DNA of 64,000 nucleotides from Solidesulfovibrio fructosivorans JJ] (GCF_000179555.1 NZ_AECZ01000003.1:1-64000); one strand, 5' to 3'. Positions 1 to 9,427 are shown, counted from the stretch's first letter. A program made the numbers and translations. Notes: a model not told the origin generated them from the sequence alone.

Positions 1-47
1 TCCCCCTCTCGAATCATCCTCACATCTCCTGCCCTCCCTCCACGCTT

Positions 48-76
48 TTGACATCCCGGCACGACTCGTCTAATTT
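48..76 (+). promoter_or_regulatory. Probable sigma70 promoter of the hisS operon
   Basis: A perfect -35 TTGACA (48-53) is followed after 17 bases by TAATTT (71-76) as the -10. The spacing is ideal and the hisS start lies 52 bases beyond. Transcription would begin near 83, in the run of T residues. No start site was measured; this is motif reading only. Confidence 0.65.
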
Positions 77-128
77 CACTCCTCTTTTTTAACGACGCGG
101 CCTCGCGCTTATCCCGGACCAGCTTCCC

Positions 129-1394
129 ATGGAAAAGATACAGAAAATAAAAGGGTTCGCGGACCTTTTTCCGCCAGACTCCACGGTCTTCGCCTTTATC
201 GAAAAGACGGCGCGGGCCGTTTTTTCCCGTTACGGCTACAAGGAACTGCGCGTGCCGGTCCTGGAGCGCACCGAACTTTTTGCCCGGGGCATCGGCGAGG
301 AAACCGACGTCGTGCAAAAAGAGATGTATACCTTTCCGGACCGCAAGGGCCGCTCGCTCACGCTGCGCCCCGAGGCCACGGCCGGGGTCATGCGGGCGCT
401 GGTCGAGGACGGCCGCGCCAATGAGGGGCTGGTCAAATATTTCGCCTACGGGCCGATGTTTCGCTACGAGCGGCCGCAGAAGGGCCGCATGCGCCAGTTC
501 CACCAGATCGACGTGGAGGCCGTCGGGTCCCCGGAGCCGCTCCTCGACGCCGAGGTCCTGCTCATGCTCGACCAGTACCTGCGCGCCCTGGGCCTTGCCG
601 ACCTGACCGTGGAGCTCAATTCCCTGGGCTGCCGCCAGTGCCGGCCGGCCTATCTCGACGTGCTGCGCGAGTTCCTTAAGGGCATGCACAAGGAGCAGCT
701 CTGCGAGGACTGCATGCGCAGAAAGCTCACCAATCCCCTTCGCGTCCTTGACTGCAAGGTGCCCCAGTGCAAGGAATTCACCGCCGACGCGCCCAAGATC
801 ACCGACCACCTGTGCCCGGAGTGCGCCGCGCATTTCGCCACGGTCACGGGCATGCTCGACGCCGCCGGCCTGCGCTACACGCTCAATCCCCGGCTGGTGC
901 GCGGCCTCGACTATTACGTGCGCACCACCTTCGAGATCGTCTCCGGCGACATCGGCTCCCAGTCGTCGGTTGCCGGCGGCGGCCGTTATGACGGGCTGGT
1001 TTCCGCCATCGGCGGGCCGGATGTGCCCGGTGTGGGATTCGCCTGCGGCATGGAGCGGCTGGCGCTTTTGATCGACAAGGTGAACGAGCCGGCTCCGGAT
1101 TTTTATCTGGCCGTGCTCGACGCCTCGGGGCTCGACCGGGGGCTGCTCCTGGCCCAGGACCTGCGCCGGGCCGGATTTTCCGGCGAAGCGCCCTACGCCG
1201 CGCGCAGCGTCAAAAGCCAGATGCGGGCCGCGGACAAATCCGGGGCGCGGTTTTGCCTGGTGCTCGGCACGGACGAACTGGCCGCCGGCACTGTGGTGGT
1301 GAAGAACATGACCGCCGGGGGACAGGAGACCATCAACCGGGACATGCTCGTCGCCCACCTGCGCGCCCGTCTCGAAGAGGCCAAGGACGAGTAG
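129..1394 (+). CDS. hisS: Histidyl-tRNA synthetase
   Basis: This 421-residue class II aminoacyl-tRNA synthetase charges tRNA-His in the cytoplasm, using ATP and histidine. The N-terminus (MEKIQKIKGFADLFPPDS) is the usual HisRS start. Class II motif 2 is seen around residues 114-129 (FRYERPQKGRMRQFHQ), and the histidine-specific signature LVRGLDYYVRTTFE around residues 257-270. A Cys-rich insertion (residues 160-240) and the C-terminal anticodon-binding domain follow. Length is normal for the bacterial family. It is the first gene of a + strand run hisS-aspS-def-fmt-DUF116-rsmB, a translation-centred grouping, and lies behind a near-consensus promoter. The ribosome binding site before the ATG is weak. 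Confidence 0.97.
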   Translation: MEKIQKIKGFADLFPPDSTVFAFIEKTARAVFSRYGYKELRVPVLERTELFARGIGEETDVVQKEMYTFPDRKGRSLTLRPEATAGVMRALVEDGRANEGLVKYFAYGPMFRYERPQKGRMRQFHQIDVEAVGSPEPLLDAEVLLMLDQYLRALGLADLTVELNSLGCRQCRPAYLDVLREFLKGMHKEQLCEDCMRRKLTNPLRVLDCKVPQCKEFTADAPKITDHLCPECAAHFATVTGMLDAAGLRYTLNPRLVRGLDYYVRTTFEIVSGDIGSQSSVAGGGRYDGLVSAIGGPDVPGVGFACGMERLALLIDKVNEPAPDFYLAVLDASGLDRGLLLAQDLRRAGFSGEAPYAARSVKSQMRAADKSGARFCLVLGTDELAAGTVVVKNMTAGGQETINRDMLVAHLRARLEEAKDE

Positions 1395-1480
1395 GCAGGG
1401 CCCGGATTTTTTTCCGGAGCGGGAACGTATTTTTCGCGATTTGACGGATTATCGATATAAAATTTTTGAAAAGGGGCGTG

Positions 1481-1530
1481 GGGAAAGACTTTTCCGAAAA
1501 GTTTTTCCCTACATCCTTGAAAAAAGGATG
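1481..1530 (+). promoter_or_regulatory. Two hairpins in the hisS-aspS gap, one enclosing the aspS ribosome binding site
   Basis: The 141-base gap contains a 13-base-pair inverted repeat at 1481-1509 (GGGAAAGACTTTT / AAAAGTTTTTCCC, loop CCG, one G-U pair). It resembles the A/T core of the intergenic hairpin family seen elsewhere in the window. A smaller hairpin follows at 1512-1530 (CATCCTT, 5-base loop, AAGGATG), whose 3' arm carries the AAGGA Shine-Dalgarno of aspS (ATG at 1536). The first could attenuate or process the mRNA; the second could mask the ribosome binding site. Function is inferred. Confidence 0.45.
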
Positions 1531-1535
1531 ACTCC

Positions 1536-3341
1536 ATGAGCGAGACGCTTGTCCTCGACAGGCTGGACGACTGGCGGCGCAGCCACGATTGCGGGGCGCT
1601 GCGGGCGTCCGACGTCGGCAGCGAAGTGTGCCTGATGGGCTGGGCCCAGTTCCGCCGCGACCACGGCGGCCTGATTTTCATCGACCTGCGCGACCGGGGC
1701 GGGCTGACCCAGGTCGTTTTCTGCCCCGAGGGCAGCGCCGAGGCCCTGGAGCGCGCCCACGTGCTGCGCACCGAATACGTGCTGGCCGTCAAGGGCCGGG
1801 TGCGCCCGCGTCCCGAGGGCATGGCCAACCCCGGCATGCCCACCGGCGAGATCGAGGTGGAGATCACCGAGTTCAAGCTCCTAAACACCGCCGCCACCCC
1901 GCCGTTTCCCATCGAGGACCGCATCGACGCCTCGGAGCTGTTGCGCCTCAAATACCGCTACCTGGACCTGCGCCGGCCCAAGCTGGCCGGCAATCTGATC
2001 CTGCGCCACCATGCCGTGCAAAGCATCCGCCGCTACCTGGACGGCCTGGGCTTCCTGGAGGTCGAAACGCCCGTTTTGACCCGGTCCACGCCCGAGGGCG
2101 CGCGCGACTTCCTGGTGCCGAGCCGCATCAACAACGGCTCGTTTTACGCCCTGCCCCAGTCGCCCCAGCTTTTCAAGCAGCTGCTCATGATGTCCGGCTT
2201 CGACCGCTATTACCAGGTGGTCAAATGCTTCCGCGACGAGGACTTGCGCGCCGACCGCCAGCCCGAGTTCACCCAGGTGGACATCGAGATGAGCTTCGTC
2301 GACGAGGAGCAGATCATGGGCATGGCCGAGAACATGGTGCGCACCATGTTCAAGGAAGCCATGGACATCGCCCTGCCCGACGTTTTTCCCCGCATGACCT
2401 ACGCCGACGCCATCCGCGACTACGGCCTGGACAAGCCCGACGTGCGCTTCGGCCTCAAGCTCGTGGACGTGACCGAGGTGGTGCGCGGCAGCCAGTTCCA
2501 GGTGTTCGCCAAGGCCGAGCTGGTCAAGGGCATCCGCGTGGCCGGCGGCGCGGCGCTCTCCCGCAAGGAGATCGACGACCTGACCGAGTTCGTGAAGATT
2601 TACGGGGCCAAGGGCCTGGCCTGGATCAAGATCAAGGAAGGGGAATGGCAGTCGCCGTTCGCCAAGTTCCTCTCCGACGAGGAGCGCGCCGGGCTGGCCG
2701 AGGCCTTCGGCCTCGAAGTCGGCGATATCGTGTTCTTCCAGGCCGGCGCGGCGGAAATGGTCAACACGGCCCTGGGCTATCTGCGCATCCAGCTGGGTGA
2801 ACGCTTTTCGCTCATTCCGGAAGGCTCCTTCGCCCCGGTCTGGGTGACGGATTTTCCGCTTTTGGAATACGATCCCGAGGCCAAACGCTTCGCCGCCAAG
2901 CACCATCCCTTCACCGCGCCCCAGTCCGGGCATCTGGAAAAGCTGGCCGAGGCCCCGGGCCAGGCCCTGTCCCGGGCTTATGACCTCGTGCTCAACGGCA
3001 ACGAGATCGGCGGCGGCTCCATCCGCATCCACGACCGGGCCACCCAGAAGGCCATGTTCGCGGCGCTCGGCATCGAGGACCAGGAGGCCGAGGACAAATT
3101 CGGCTTTTTGCTCAAGGCCCTGGAGTTCGGCGCGCCGCCCCACGGCGGCATTGCCTTTGGCCTCGACCGTCTTATCATGATCCTTGCCGGCGCCAAATCC
3201 ATCCGTGACGTCATCGCCTTCCCCAAGACCCAGAAGGCCATGTGCCTGCTGACCGACGCGCCGGCCGGAGTGTCGGCGGGGCAACTGCGTGAACTCGGCA
3301 TCAAGCTGCGGTCGCGGGACAAGGACAAAGACAAAGCTTAG
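1536..3341 (+). CDS. aspS: Aspartyl-tRNA synthetase
   Basis: This 601-residue bacterial-type class II synthetase aspartylates tRNA. The N-terminal OB-fold anticodon-binding domain covers about residues 20-120 (GWAQFRRDHGGLIFIDLRD). The catalytic core shows motif 2 FRDEDLRADRQPEF (about 231-244) and motif 3 GIAFGLDRLIMILAG near residue 545, with the bacterial GAD insertion domain between them. Length matches the bacterial (not archaeal) family. The ATG is preceded by AAGGA 7 bases upstream, partly inside a small hairpin. It lies 141 bases after hisS and 4 bases before def, so is probably co-transcribed. Whether it is discriminating or also charges tRNA-Asn cannot be read from the sequence alone. 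Confidence 0.97.
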   Translation: MSETLVLDRLDDWRRSHDCGALRASDVGSEVCLMGWAQFRRDHGGLIFIDLRDRGGLTQVVFCPEGSAEALERAHVLRTEYVLAVKGRVRPRPEGMANPGMPTGEIEVEITEFKLLNTAATPPFPIEDRIDASELLRLKYRYLDLRRPKLAGNLILRHHAVQSIRRYLDGLGFLEVETPVLTRSTPEGARDFLVPSRINNGSFYALPQSPQLFKQLLMMSGFDRYYQVVKCFRDEDLRADRQPEFTQVDIEMSFVDEEQIMGMAENMVRTMFKEAMDIALPDVFPRMTYADAIRDYGLDKPDVRFGLKLVDVTEVVRGSQFQVFAKAELVKGIRVAGGAALSRKEIDDLTEFVKIYGAKGLAWIKIKEGEWQSPFAKFLSDEERAGLAEAFGLEVGDIVFFQAGAAEMVNTALGYLRIQLGERFSLIPEGSFAPVWVTDFPLLEYDPEAKRFAAKHHPFTAPQSGHLEKLAEAPGQALSRAYDLVLNGNEIGGGSIRIHDRATQKAMFAALGIEDQEAEDKFGFLLKALEFGAPPHGGIAFGLDRLIMILAGAKSIRDVIAFPKTQKAMCLLTDAPAGVSAGQLRELGIKLRSRDKDKDKA

Positions 3342-3345
3342 GACC

Positions 3346-3879
3346 ATGCTCTTGGAAATACTCAAATACCCGCATCCGATCCTGGCCGCCAAGTCGGAGC
3401 CGGTGCCCGGGGTCACGCCCGAAATTCGCCAACTGGCGGACGACATGGCCGAGACCATGTACGCCAACCAGGGCGTCGGACTGGCTGCGCCCCAGGTCGG
3501 ACGCTCCATCCGGCTGGTGGTCATCGACCTGTCCGGGCCGGACAAGCGCGAAGAGCGCATCAACCTGGTCAACCCGGTCATCACCAAGGCGGAAGGCGAA
3601 CAGGAGGACGACGAGGGCTGCCTGTCGGTGCGGGACTACCGCGCCAACGTCAAGCGGGCGGCCACGGTGACCGTTTGCGCCACCGATCTCGACGGAAACC
3701 CTTTTTGCCTTGAGGCCGACGGCCTTTTGGCCGTATGTCTCCAACACGAGATCGATCATCTCGACGGCGTGCTTTTTATCGACCACATCAGTCGGCTCAA
3801 GCGCGCCATGTACGACAAGCGGGTGAAACGATGGGCCAAGCAGAAGCTCCAGCAGCAGACGGACCGGAAAGACTCGTAG
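3346..3879 (+). CDS. def: Peptide deformylase
   Basis: This 177-residue metalloenzyme removes the formyl group from the N-terminal methionine of nascent proteins. All three family motifs are present: GVGLAAPQVG (motif 1), EGCLSV with the metal-binding Cys (motif 2), and QHEIDHLDG with the two metal-binding His and catalytic Glu (motif 3). The start chosen is the ATG at 3346 (MLLEILKYPHPIL), the usual N-terminus of the family; the frame is open further upstream but only through the end of aspS. It begins 4 bases after aspS and overlaps the start of fmt by 49 bases. Pairing with fmt is functional: Fmt adds the formyl group, Def removes it. Confidence 0.97.
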   Translation: MLLEILKYPHPILAAKSEPVPGVTPEIRQLADDMAETMYANQGVGLAAPQVGRSIRLVVIDLSGPDKREERINLVNPVITKAEGEQEDDEGCLSVRDYRANVKRAATVTVCATDLDGNPFCLEADGLLAVCLQHEIDHLDGVLFIDHISRLKRAMYDKRVKRWAKQKLQQQTDRKDS

Positions 3880-4853
3880 CCGTTTTCATGGGCACGCCGC
3901 AGTTTGCGGCCACGGTCCTGGAGCATCTGCTGGAAAGCGACGACGTGCGCGTGGCCGCCGTCTACACCCAGCCCGACCGTCCCTGCGGCCGGGGCAAGAA
4001 GTGCCATGTCGGCCCGGTCAAGGAGCTGGCCCTGGAAAAGGGGCTGCCCATCCACCAGCCCGAGTCCTTCAGGGACCCGGCGGCGGTGGACATCCTGGCC
4101 GCCTACAAGCCGGACATCCTGGTCGTCGCCGCCTACGGCATGATCCTGCCTCAGGCCGTGCTCGACATCCCCCGGCTCATGCCCATAAACGTCCATGCCT
4201 CGCTGCTGCCGGCCTGGCGCGGCGCGGCCCCCATCGAGCGGGCCATCGCCGCCGGCGATCAGCTCACGGGCGTGACCATCATGCGCATGGTGGCGGCGCT
4301 CGACGCCGGCCCCATGATCATGCAGCGGGCCCTGGCCATCGGCGCGGGCGATACCGCCGGGGAACTTCGGGCCGAACTGGCCGACCTCGGCGGCCGGGTG
4401 CTTGCGCACTGCCTCAAACGGCTGCGCGTCGGCGGGGTGCCCATGGTCGAGCAGGACCCGGACAAGGTCACCTACGCCAAGAAGATCGACAAGGCCGAGG
4501 CGTTTATCGACTGGTCGCGCCCGGCCCGGGAAGTCCATAACCTGATCCGGGCCATGACGCCCCATCCCGGCGCTTTTTTCTTCTGGCGTCCCGCCCCGGA
4601 CAAACCGGCCCTGCGCATCATCGCCCATCCGGGCAAGGTGGGCTGCCCGCTGCCGCCCGGGGCCAAGCCCGGCGACATCCTGGGCGTCATGGACTGCCAT
4701 CTGGGCGTGGCCTGCGCCGATGCCGTCTATCTCATCCCCACAGTGGTCCCGGCCGGAAAACGGCCCATGGATGCCCAGGCTTTTTCCTGCGGCTACCTCG
4801 GCAAGTGCGAGGACGACGCCATGGCCGTATGCGGCCCGCCTGAGGCGTCCTGA
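3831..4853 (+). CDS. fmt: Methionyl-tRNA formyltransferase
   Basis: This 340-residue enzyme formylates initiator Met-tRNA using 10-formyl-tetrahydrofolate. The N-terminal Rossmann-like domain starts RLVAVFMGTPQFA, and the catalytic region has the expected HASLLPAWRGAAP (N...H...SLLP-type signature). The C-terminal OB-fold domain follows. The ATG at 3831 is preferred because the later ATG at 3888 would remove the first beta strand; it overlaps the 3' end of def by 49 bases, suggesting translational coupling. Length is slightly above the family norm because of about 15 extra N-terminal residues, so the exact start is not certain. Confidence 0.95.
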   Translation: MGQAEAPAADGPERLVAVFMGTPQFAATVLEHLLESDDVRVAAVYTQPDRPCGRGKKCHVGPVKELALEKGLPIHQPESFRDPAAVDILAAYKPDILVVAAYGMILPQAVLDIPRLMPINVHASLLPAWRGAAPIERAIAAGDQLTGVTIMRMVAALDAGPMIMQRALAIGAGDTAGELRAELADLGGRVLAHCLKRLRVGGVPMVEQDPDKVTYAKKIDKAEAFIDWSRPAREVHNLIRAMTPHPGAFFFWRPAPDKPALRIIAHPGKVGCPLPPGAKPGDILGVMDCHLGVACADAVYLIPTVVPAGKRPMDAQAFSCGYLGKCEDDAMAVCGPPEAS

Positions 4854-4872
4854 CGGGGAAAACGGAGCGTTG

Positions 4873-5718
4873 GTGGAACGAAACGAACCCTCGAGAAAGC
4901 GCCTTTTCATCGGGCTTCTGTGCGGCACGGGGTTGGCCGTGTGCGTGCTTTTGGCCCTTGTCTGGGCCGTGCCCTACGTGGGCCTGGCCAATATCCATCC
5001 CCTGGCCCCCTTGTTGATGGGCGTGGTTTTCGCCGCCGCCATCGTGGTCGTGTTGTGGGCCACGGTGGGGCTCGCCCTAAGCGTCGCCCTGGGCCGGTCG
5101 TTTCTCGGCTCGGACCATCTGCGCGGTGTCATGGCCAAGGTGTTTTTGCCGCTGATGACCATTTTCGCCCGGCTGTTGCACATTTCCAAAAGCCGGGTGC
5201 GCAGCTCGTTCATCAAGGTCAACAACGAGCTCGTGGCCGCCGAGCACAAACGCTACGACCCCTCGGAAGTCCTCGTGCTCCTGCCCCACTGCCTCCAGTC
5301 CAGCCGCTGCCTGCGCCGGCTGACCTACGACATCAACAACTGCAAGCGTTGCGGCCAGTGCCCGGTGGACGGGCTGCTCACCCTGTCCGAGGCCTACGGC
5401 GTGCATATCGCCATCGCCACCGGCGGCACCATCGCCCGGCGCATCGTGGTCCAGAAGCGGCCGCGCCTGATTCTGGCCGTGGCCTGCGAGCGGGATCTCA
5501 GTAGCGGCATCCAGGACACCTATCCCATCCCGGTCTACGGCGTGCTCAACGAGCGCCCCAACGGCCCCTGTCTGGATACCCAGGTGCCCCTGCCGCATCT
5601 GGAATCGGCCTTGCGCTTTTTCCTGGTCAACGGCGAGGCGAAAAGCCCCGTTTTCGACCGGTTTACCGGACGGGCGCCCCTTGGCGCGCCCATTTCCGCC
5701 ATGGGCGGGTCGCATTGA
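4873..5718 (+). CDS. DUF116 membrane-anchored cysteine-rich protein
   Basis: A 281-residue protein of the DUF116 family, function unknown. Two hydrophobic segments near the N-terminus (about residues 12-34 and 42-72) suggest a membrane anchor. The conserved DUF116 domain follows (about 100-265), with a C-x2-C-x2-C group (NCKRCGQCPVDG) and further Cys in VACERD and NGPC, which could bind a metal or Fe-S cluster; this is inference. The GTG at 4873 is chosen because ACGGAG stands 5-10 bases upstream; upstream codons in frame overlap fmt. The stop overlaps the TTG start of rsmB (TTGA), so this gene is embedded in the fmt-rsmB operon, hinting at a link to translation or formyl/methyl metabolism. 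Confidence 0.8.
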   Translation: MERNEPSRKRLFIGLLCGTGLAVCVLLALVWAVPYVGLANIHPLAPLLMGVVFAAAIVVVLWATVGLALSVALGRSFLGSDHLRGVMAKVFLPLMTIFARLLHISKSRVRSSFIKVNNELVAAEHKRYDPSEVLVLLPHCLQSSRCLRRLTYDINNCKRCGQCPVDGLLTLSEAYGVHIAIATGGTIARRIVVQKRPRLILAVACERDLSSGIQDTYPIPVYGVLNERPNGPCLDTQVPLPHLESALRFFLVNGEAKSPVFDRFTGRAPLGAPISAMGGSH

Positions 5719-7070
5719 GCCCTACCGGAAACTCCGCGCCGCCGCCGGCCCGCAAGCTGGCCCTGGCCGTTTTGGCCAAGGTGCTGCCCCAGCCGTCCCG
5801 GCGCAAGGGGCCGGGAACCGGGCAGGACGTCCAAGCGGCCCTGGACGCCGCCCTGCTCGCCGCGCCGGGGCTCGATCCCCGCGATCGGGGGCTGGCCACC
5901 GAACTCGTCTACGGCTATCTGCGCCTGCGCGGGCGGATGGCTTTTCTTTGCGCGCGGTTCCTCAAACGGCCGGACGCCGTGCCCGCGCCTGTGCGCCGCA
6001 TCCTCGAACTGGCTGCCTACGAGATCCTTTTTTGCTCCAAGGTCCCGGCCTACGCCTCGGTGGACTGGGCGGTTTCGGCCGTGCGGGCCAAGGCGGGCAA
6101 GGGGCTTTCGGGCATGGCCAACGCGGTGCTGCGGCGCATTGCCGCCGACCCCGCCGCCTTCGAGGACCCGGACTTTTATTGCCGGGACCGTTGCAACGAA
6201 GCGGAATACCTGAGCCGCTTCTATTCCTGCCCGGAATGGATCGTGGCCATGTGGCTGCGCGATTTCGGCCCCGAGGAAACACGGGCCTACCTGACCGCCC
6301 AGCTCGAACCCGCGCCGCTCGGACTTCGGGTCAACCGGTCGCGCGACGGGGCGCGGGCTCTTTTCGACGCCCTGGCCGCCGCGCCCGGGGTGCTGGCCGC
6401 CGATTTCCCCACCCTGGCCTTTCCGGCCGGGACCGACCTGCCCGGTGCGGCCGGCCTGGATTTGATGGCCGCCCTGGCCGACGGGCGGCTGTCGCGGCAA
6501 TCCGCCGCTGCCCAGCGCATTCTCTACGATTTGCGCCTCGACGACTGGCCCGAACCGATCTTCGACGCCTGCGCCGGCCGAGGCGGCAAGACGCTTCTTT
6601 TGGCCGAGGCGGGCAAAAAGGTCATCGCCGGGGACATGCACGCCGGACGCCTCTCGGGACTCGGCCGCGAGGCGGCGCGCCTGGGCGTCTCGCCGCTGGG
6701 CGTGCTGCGGGGCTCGGCCACGCGGCTGCCCCTCGCCCCGGGCCGCATCGGCACCATCCTCCTCGACGCGCCCTGCTCGGGCCTCGGCGTGCTGGCCAGA
6801 CGCCCGGACTCCAAATGGCGTCGCCGGCCCGAGGACGTGGCCGGGCTCACCCGGCTGCAACGGGCCATGCTGGAAGCGGCCTACGCCGCCCTGGCCCCGG
6901 GAGGACGCATCGTCTACGTCACCTGCACCGCCCACCCGGCCGAAAACGAAGGCAATATCGACCGCCTCGGCGCGCGCCACCACGACCTGACCCTCGAAAC
7001 CGAAATCCCCGCCACCCCCTCGCCCACCCTCGGTGAAACCTTTTACGGTGCCGTGTTAAGGAAGGGGTGA
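5715..7070 (+). CDS. rsmB: 16S rRNA m5C967 methyltransferase (RsmB/Sun family)
   Basis: This 451-residue SAM-dependent enzyme of the RsmB/NSUN family likely methylates cytosine 967 of 16S rRNA. An N-terminal NusB-like RNA-binding domain (about residues 15-150) precedes the Rossmann methyltransferase domain (about 245-451). Motif IV DAPCSGLGVLA and motif VI VTCTAHPAENEG carry the two cysteines used by this class. The start is TTG at 5715, overlapping the DUF116 stop as TTGA; no better ATG is available without losing the NusB-like domain. It is the last gene of the hisS run and faces the chemoreceptor gene across a compound palindrome that can serve as a two-way terminator. Confidence 0.93.
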   Translation: MSPTGNSAPPPARKLALAVLAKVLPQPSRRKGPGTGQDVQAALDAALLAAPGLDPRDRGLATELVYGYLRLRGRMAFLCARFLKRPDAVPAPVRRILELAAYEILFCSKVPAYASVDWAVSAVRAKAGKGLSGMANAVLRRIAADPAAFEDPDFYCRDRCNEAEYLSRFYSCPEWIVAMWLRDFGPEETRAYLTAQLEPAPLGLRVNRSRDGARALFDALAAAPGVLAADFPTLAFPAGTDLPGAAGLDLMAALADGRLSRQSAAAQRILYDLRLDDWPEPIFDACAGRGGKTLLLAEAGKKVIAGDMHAGRLSGLGREAARLGVSPLGVLRGSATRLPLAPGRIGTILLDAPCSGLGVLARRPDSKWRRRPEDVAGLTRLQRAMLEAAYAALAPGGRIVYVTCTAHPAENEGNIDRLGARHHDLTLETEIPATPSPTLGETFYGAVLRKG

Positions 7071-7084
7071 GGAGATAAGAAAGT

Positions 7085-7249
7085 GCGAGAGGGGGACCCT
7101 TTTTGAAAAAAGGGTCCCCCTCTCGCGCTCTCCCCTCCCCAAAACTTTTTACGGTTACAGGAGTGGCAACGTCAACATGCTGTAATCGTTAAAAGTCTTT
7201 TGAAAGGGGGTCCGGGGGGAAACTTTTCTTCAGAAAAGTTTCCCCCCGG
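7085..7249. terminator. Compound bidirectional palindrome between convergent rsmB and the chemoreceptor gene
   Basis: The first hairpin, 7085-7126, has perfect 19-base arms (GCGAGAGGGGGACCCTTTT) and a TGAA loop. The second, 7212-7249, has perfect 17-base arms (CCGGGGGGAAACTTTTC) and a TTCA loop. Between them 7141-7160 and 7180-7201 form a weaker third inverted repeat (ACTTTT-ACGGTTACAG / CTGTAATCGTTAAAAGT). Each hairpin lies at the 3' end of the gene on its side, so the simplest role is two-way transcription termination or mRNA 3' end protection. Related elements lie at 22800-22946 and 32886-33032. Confidence 0.75.
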
Positions 7250-7253
7250 CCTC

Positions 7254-9293
7254 TTAGTCGCCGGCGGCTTCGCGCTGCATGGATTCGATCAACTCCACCA
7301 GGGCGGTCGCCTGTTCGGCCAGTTCGCTGACGGCCTTTTCCGCCTCGGTCATGGACTGGCTCGTTTCGGACGAGATGGCGTTGACCTCGACGATGGAGCG
7401 GTTGATTTCCTCGGTGGCCGAGGACTGTTCCTCGGTGGCCGTGGCGATGGCCCGTACTTGGTCCGCGACGGACTCCACCAGGGAGACGATGGCGGTGAGC
7501 GCCTCGCCCGATTCCTGGGCCTTGGTCGTGGCCTCGGCGGTTTCCGCCACGGCGCGCTCCATGTTGTCCACATTGGTGCGCGTGCCTTGCTGGATGCCGT
7601 GGATGGCCTCGCTGACTTCCCTGGTGGCGCTCATCGTCTTTTCCGCGAGCTTTCGCACTTCGTCGGCCACCACGGCGAAGCCGCGCCCGGCCTCGCCGGC
7701 TCGGGCCGCTTCGATGGCGGCGTTTAAGGCCAGCAGGTTGGTCTGGTCGGCGATGTCGTTGATCACCCCGACAATGGCCCCGATGCTCTGGGCCTGTGCG
7801 CCGAGTTGCCCCATATCGCGTTTGAGGGTCAGCGTCTGGTCCCGTACCGCCGCGATGCGGTCCACGGCCTCGGAAACGATTGCCGCGCCGCCCTCGGCTT
7901 TTCCCTTGGTCTGGTCGGCCGTCGACGCGGCCTGGGCGGCGTTTTGGGCCACTTCGATGACCGTGGCGTTCATCTCCTCCATGGCCGTGGCCGTCTCCCC
8001 CACGCGTTGGGACTGGACGTCCGAGCCTTGGCGGGACTGTTCGATGCGGCCGCGCAGGGCGTCCGTGGCGCGTTCCACAATCGTCACGACCTCGCCCAGG
8101 CGCGCCGCCGCATGGAGAATGCCCTCGCGCCGGGCCGTTTCGCCCTTGTGCCGCGCTTTTTCGGCGGCGGCCTGGGCGGACCGGGCCTTGTCCGATTCCT
8201 CCCTGGCCGTTTGCGTGGCGGCTTCGGCCTCGCCGATCTTGGCCCGAAGCGTGACCACCATGCTGTGGAGCGCCTTGGACAGATCGCCCACCTCGTCGTT
8301 TTGGGCGACGGTCAGTTCCGCGTCGAGCTTTCCGCCCGCCACCGCCCCGGAAAAAGCGGCCAGGGCAAGGATGGGCCGGGTGAAGCGCCGGGAAAAGAAA
8401 AATCCCAACCCGGCCAGCACGAGCACCACGACGCCGGCCGAAAGACCGGCGGACCGGTTGACCGCGCCCAGGGCGGCCGCCAATTCGTCCATCTCCTTGC
8501 CCACGAACCCTATGCCCGCGGGTTTGCCGTCCGCGTCCTTAAGGGGCCAGTAGACGGAGACGAAGGGTTTGCCGAATAGCGTCAGTTCGCGGAAGACCGG
8601 TTTGCCCTCCCCGAGGATCTCCCGGTTGACCTGGGCGTCGGAGATGGTGGTGCCGATGACCCGGTGGCCGCCGTCCATGATGGTCGAGGAGATGCGGGTC
8701 GTCCCGGAGAAGATGGTGGCTTCGACGCCGAGCGTCTTTCGCATGTGGTCGACCCAGGTATTGTCCGCCGCCGGTTCCGCCACCACGCCGACGTTGCCGA
8801 CGAGGGCGCCGTCCTTGCGGACCGGGGCCGTGGCCACAAGGGGCAGGCGCTTTTCGCCCACAGGCGCGAATCCGATCGTTTCCTCACCGCTCCGCAGCGT
8901 TGCGCCGCGCTTGGCCAGGGCTTCGGGCAGGCCCTCGGCGGCCCCGGCGGCGGCCAGCACAGTGCCGGCGGCATTGGTAAAAAGGACGGCCTTGACCTGT
9001 CCGGCAGCGACGAGGTCCCGGGCCAGCCGGGAAAGCAGGGAAACGTCGCCGCCGCTTATGCCGGCGATGACGTTCGGCCGCACGGCCTGGGTCTTGGCCA
9101 GGGTCCGCAATTGGGTGCGCAGGGTCTGGATGCTGTCCGCGCCGACGTTTTTGAATGCTTCGATGGTCTGGTCGTATTCCTTGGTGAAGCCGCGTTCGAA
9201 GGCGATGCGCCCGGAGACGAACACGGCGATGCTGGCGATGATGACGGAGGAAACGACGAGGACGACGATTTTCGGGGTGATGCCGATGCGCAT
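7254..9293 (-). CDS. Methyl-accepting chemotaxis protein with periplasmic Cache-like sensor
   Basis: A 679-residue transmembrane chemoreceptor. TM1 lies at about residues 8-28, followed by a periplasmic sensor of about 250 residues with Cache-like features ([10 protein letters not shown] near its end, as in sCache_3 receptors). TM2 is near 283-303, HAMP near 305-357, a coiled-coil methylation region and the signalling tip ([19 protein letters not shown]...[14 protein letters not shown]). No C-terminal CheR/CheB tethering pentapeptide is seen. The ATG at 9293 is supported by a strong GGGGAGG site 7 bases upstream. It stands alone with its own promoter (9399-9427) and convergent to rsmB. The ligand cannot be predicted. 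Confidence 0.93.
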   Translation of the reverse strand: MRIGITPKIVVLVVSSVIIASIAVFVSGRIAFERGFTKEYDQTIEAFKNVGADSIQTLRTQLRTLAKTQAVRPNVIAGISGGDVSLLSRLARDLVAAGQVKAVLFTNAAGTVLAAAGAAEGLPEALAKRGATLRSGEETIGFAPVGEKRLPLVATAPVRKDGALVGNVGVVAEPAADNTWVDHMRKTLGVEATIFSGTTRISSTIMDGGHRVIGTTISDAQVNREILGEGKPVFRELTLFGKPFVSVYWPLKDADGKPAGIGFVGKEMDELAAALGAVNRSAGLSAGVVVLVLAGLGFFFSRRFTRPILALAAFSGAVAGGKLDAELTVAQNDEVGDLSKALHSMVVTLRAKIGEAEAATQTAREESDKARSAQAAAEKARHKGETARREGILHAAARLGEVVTIVERATDALRGRIEQSRQGSDVQSQRVGETATAMEEMNATVIEVAQNAAQAASTADQTKGKAEGGAAIVSEAVDRIAAVRDQTLTLKRDMGQLGAQAQSIGAIVGVINDIADQTNLLALNAAIEAARAGEAGRGFAVVADEVRKLAEKTMSATREVSEAIHGIQQGTRTNVDNMERAVAETAEATTKAQESGEALTAIVSLVESVADQVRAIATATEEQSSATEEINRSIVEVNAISSETSQSMTEAEKAVSELAEQATALVELIESMQREAAGD

Positions 9294-9398
9294 GGCCTAC
9301 CTCCCCTGGCAGGGTTGAAGACGCGCGGCGAAACGTCGCGTTTTTTCCGAAAGGGCATACCTTGCGCCCTTCCACGAACCGATGAGGAATCAAGAAAA

Positions 9399-9427
9399 TA
9401 AATATTGTAAAAGTTTAGTTGGGTCAA
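9399..9427 (-). promoter_or_regulatory. Probable sigma70 promoter of the chemoreceptor gene
   Basis: On the - strand, TTGACC (9427-9422) is followed by a 17-base AT-rich spacer and TATTTA (9404-9399). The region is markedly AT-rich compared with the surrounding DNA, and lies 106 bases upstream of the start codon. No sigma28 or sigma54 consensus was convincing here. Confidence 0.5.

Noticed and set aside
1881-3587. Long antisense open frame opposite aspS (568 codons)
   Set aside because: It is a shadow of aspS/def caused by GC-rich codon bias; low-complexity His/Gly/Ala/Leu content and no family features.
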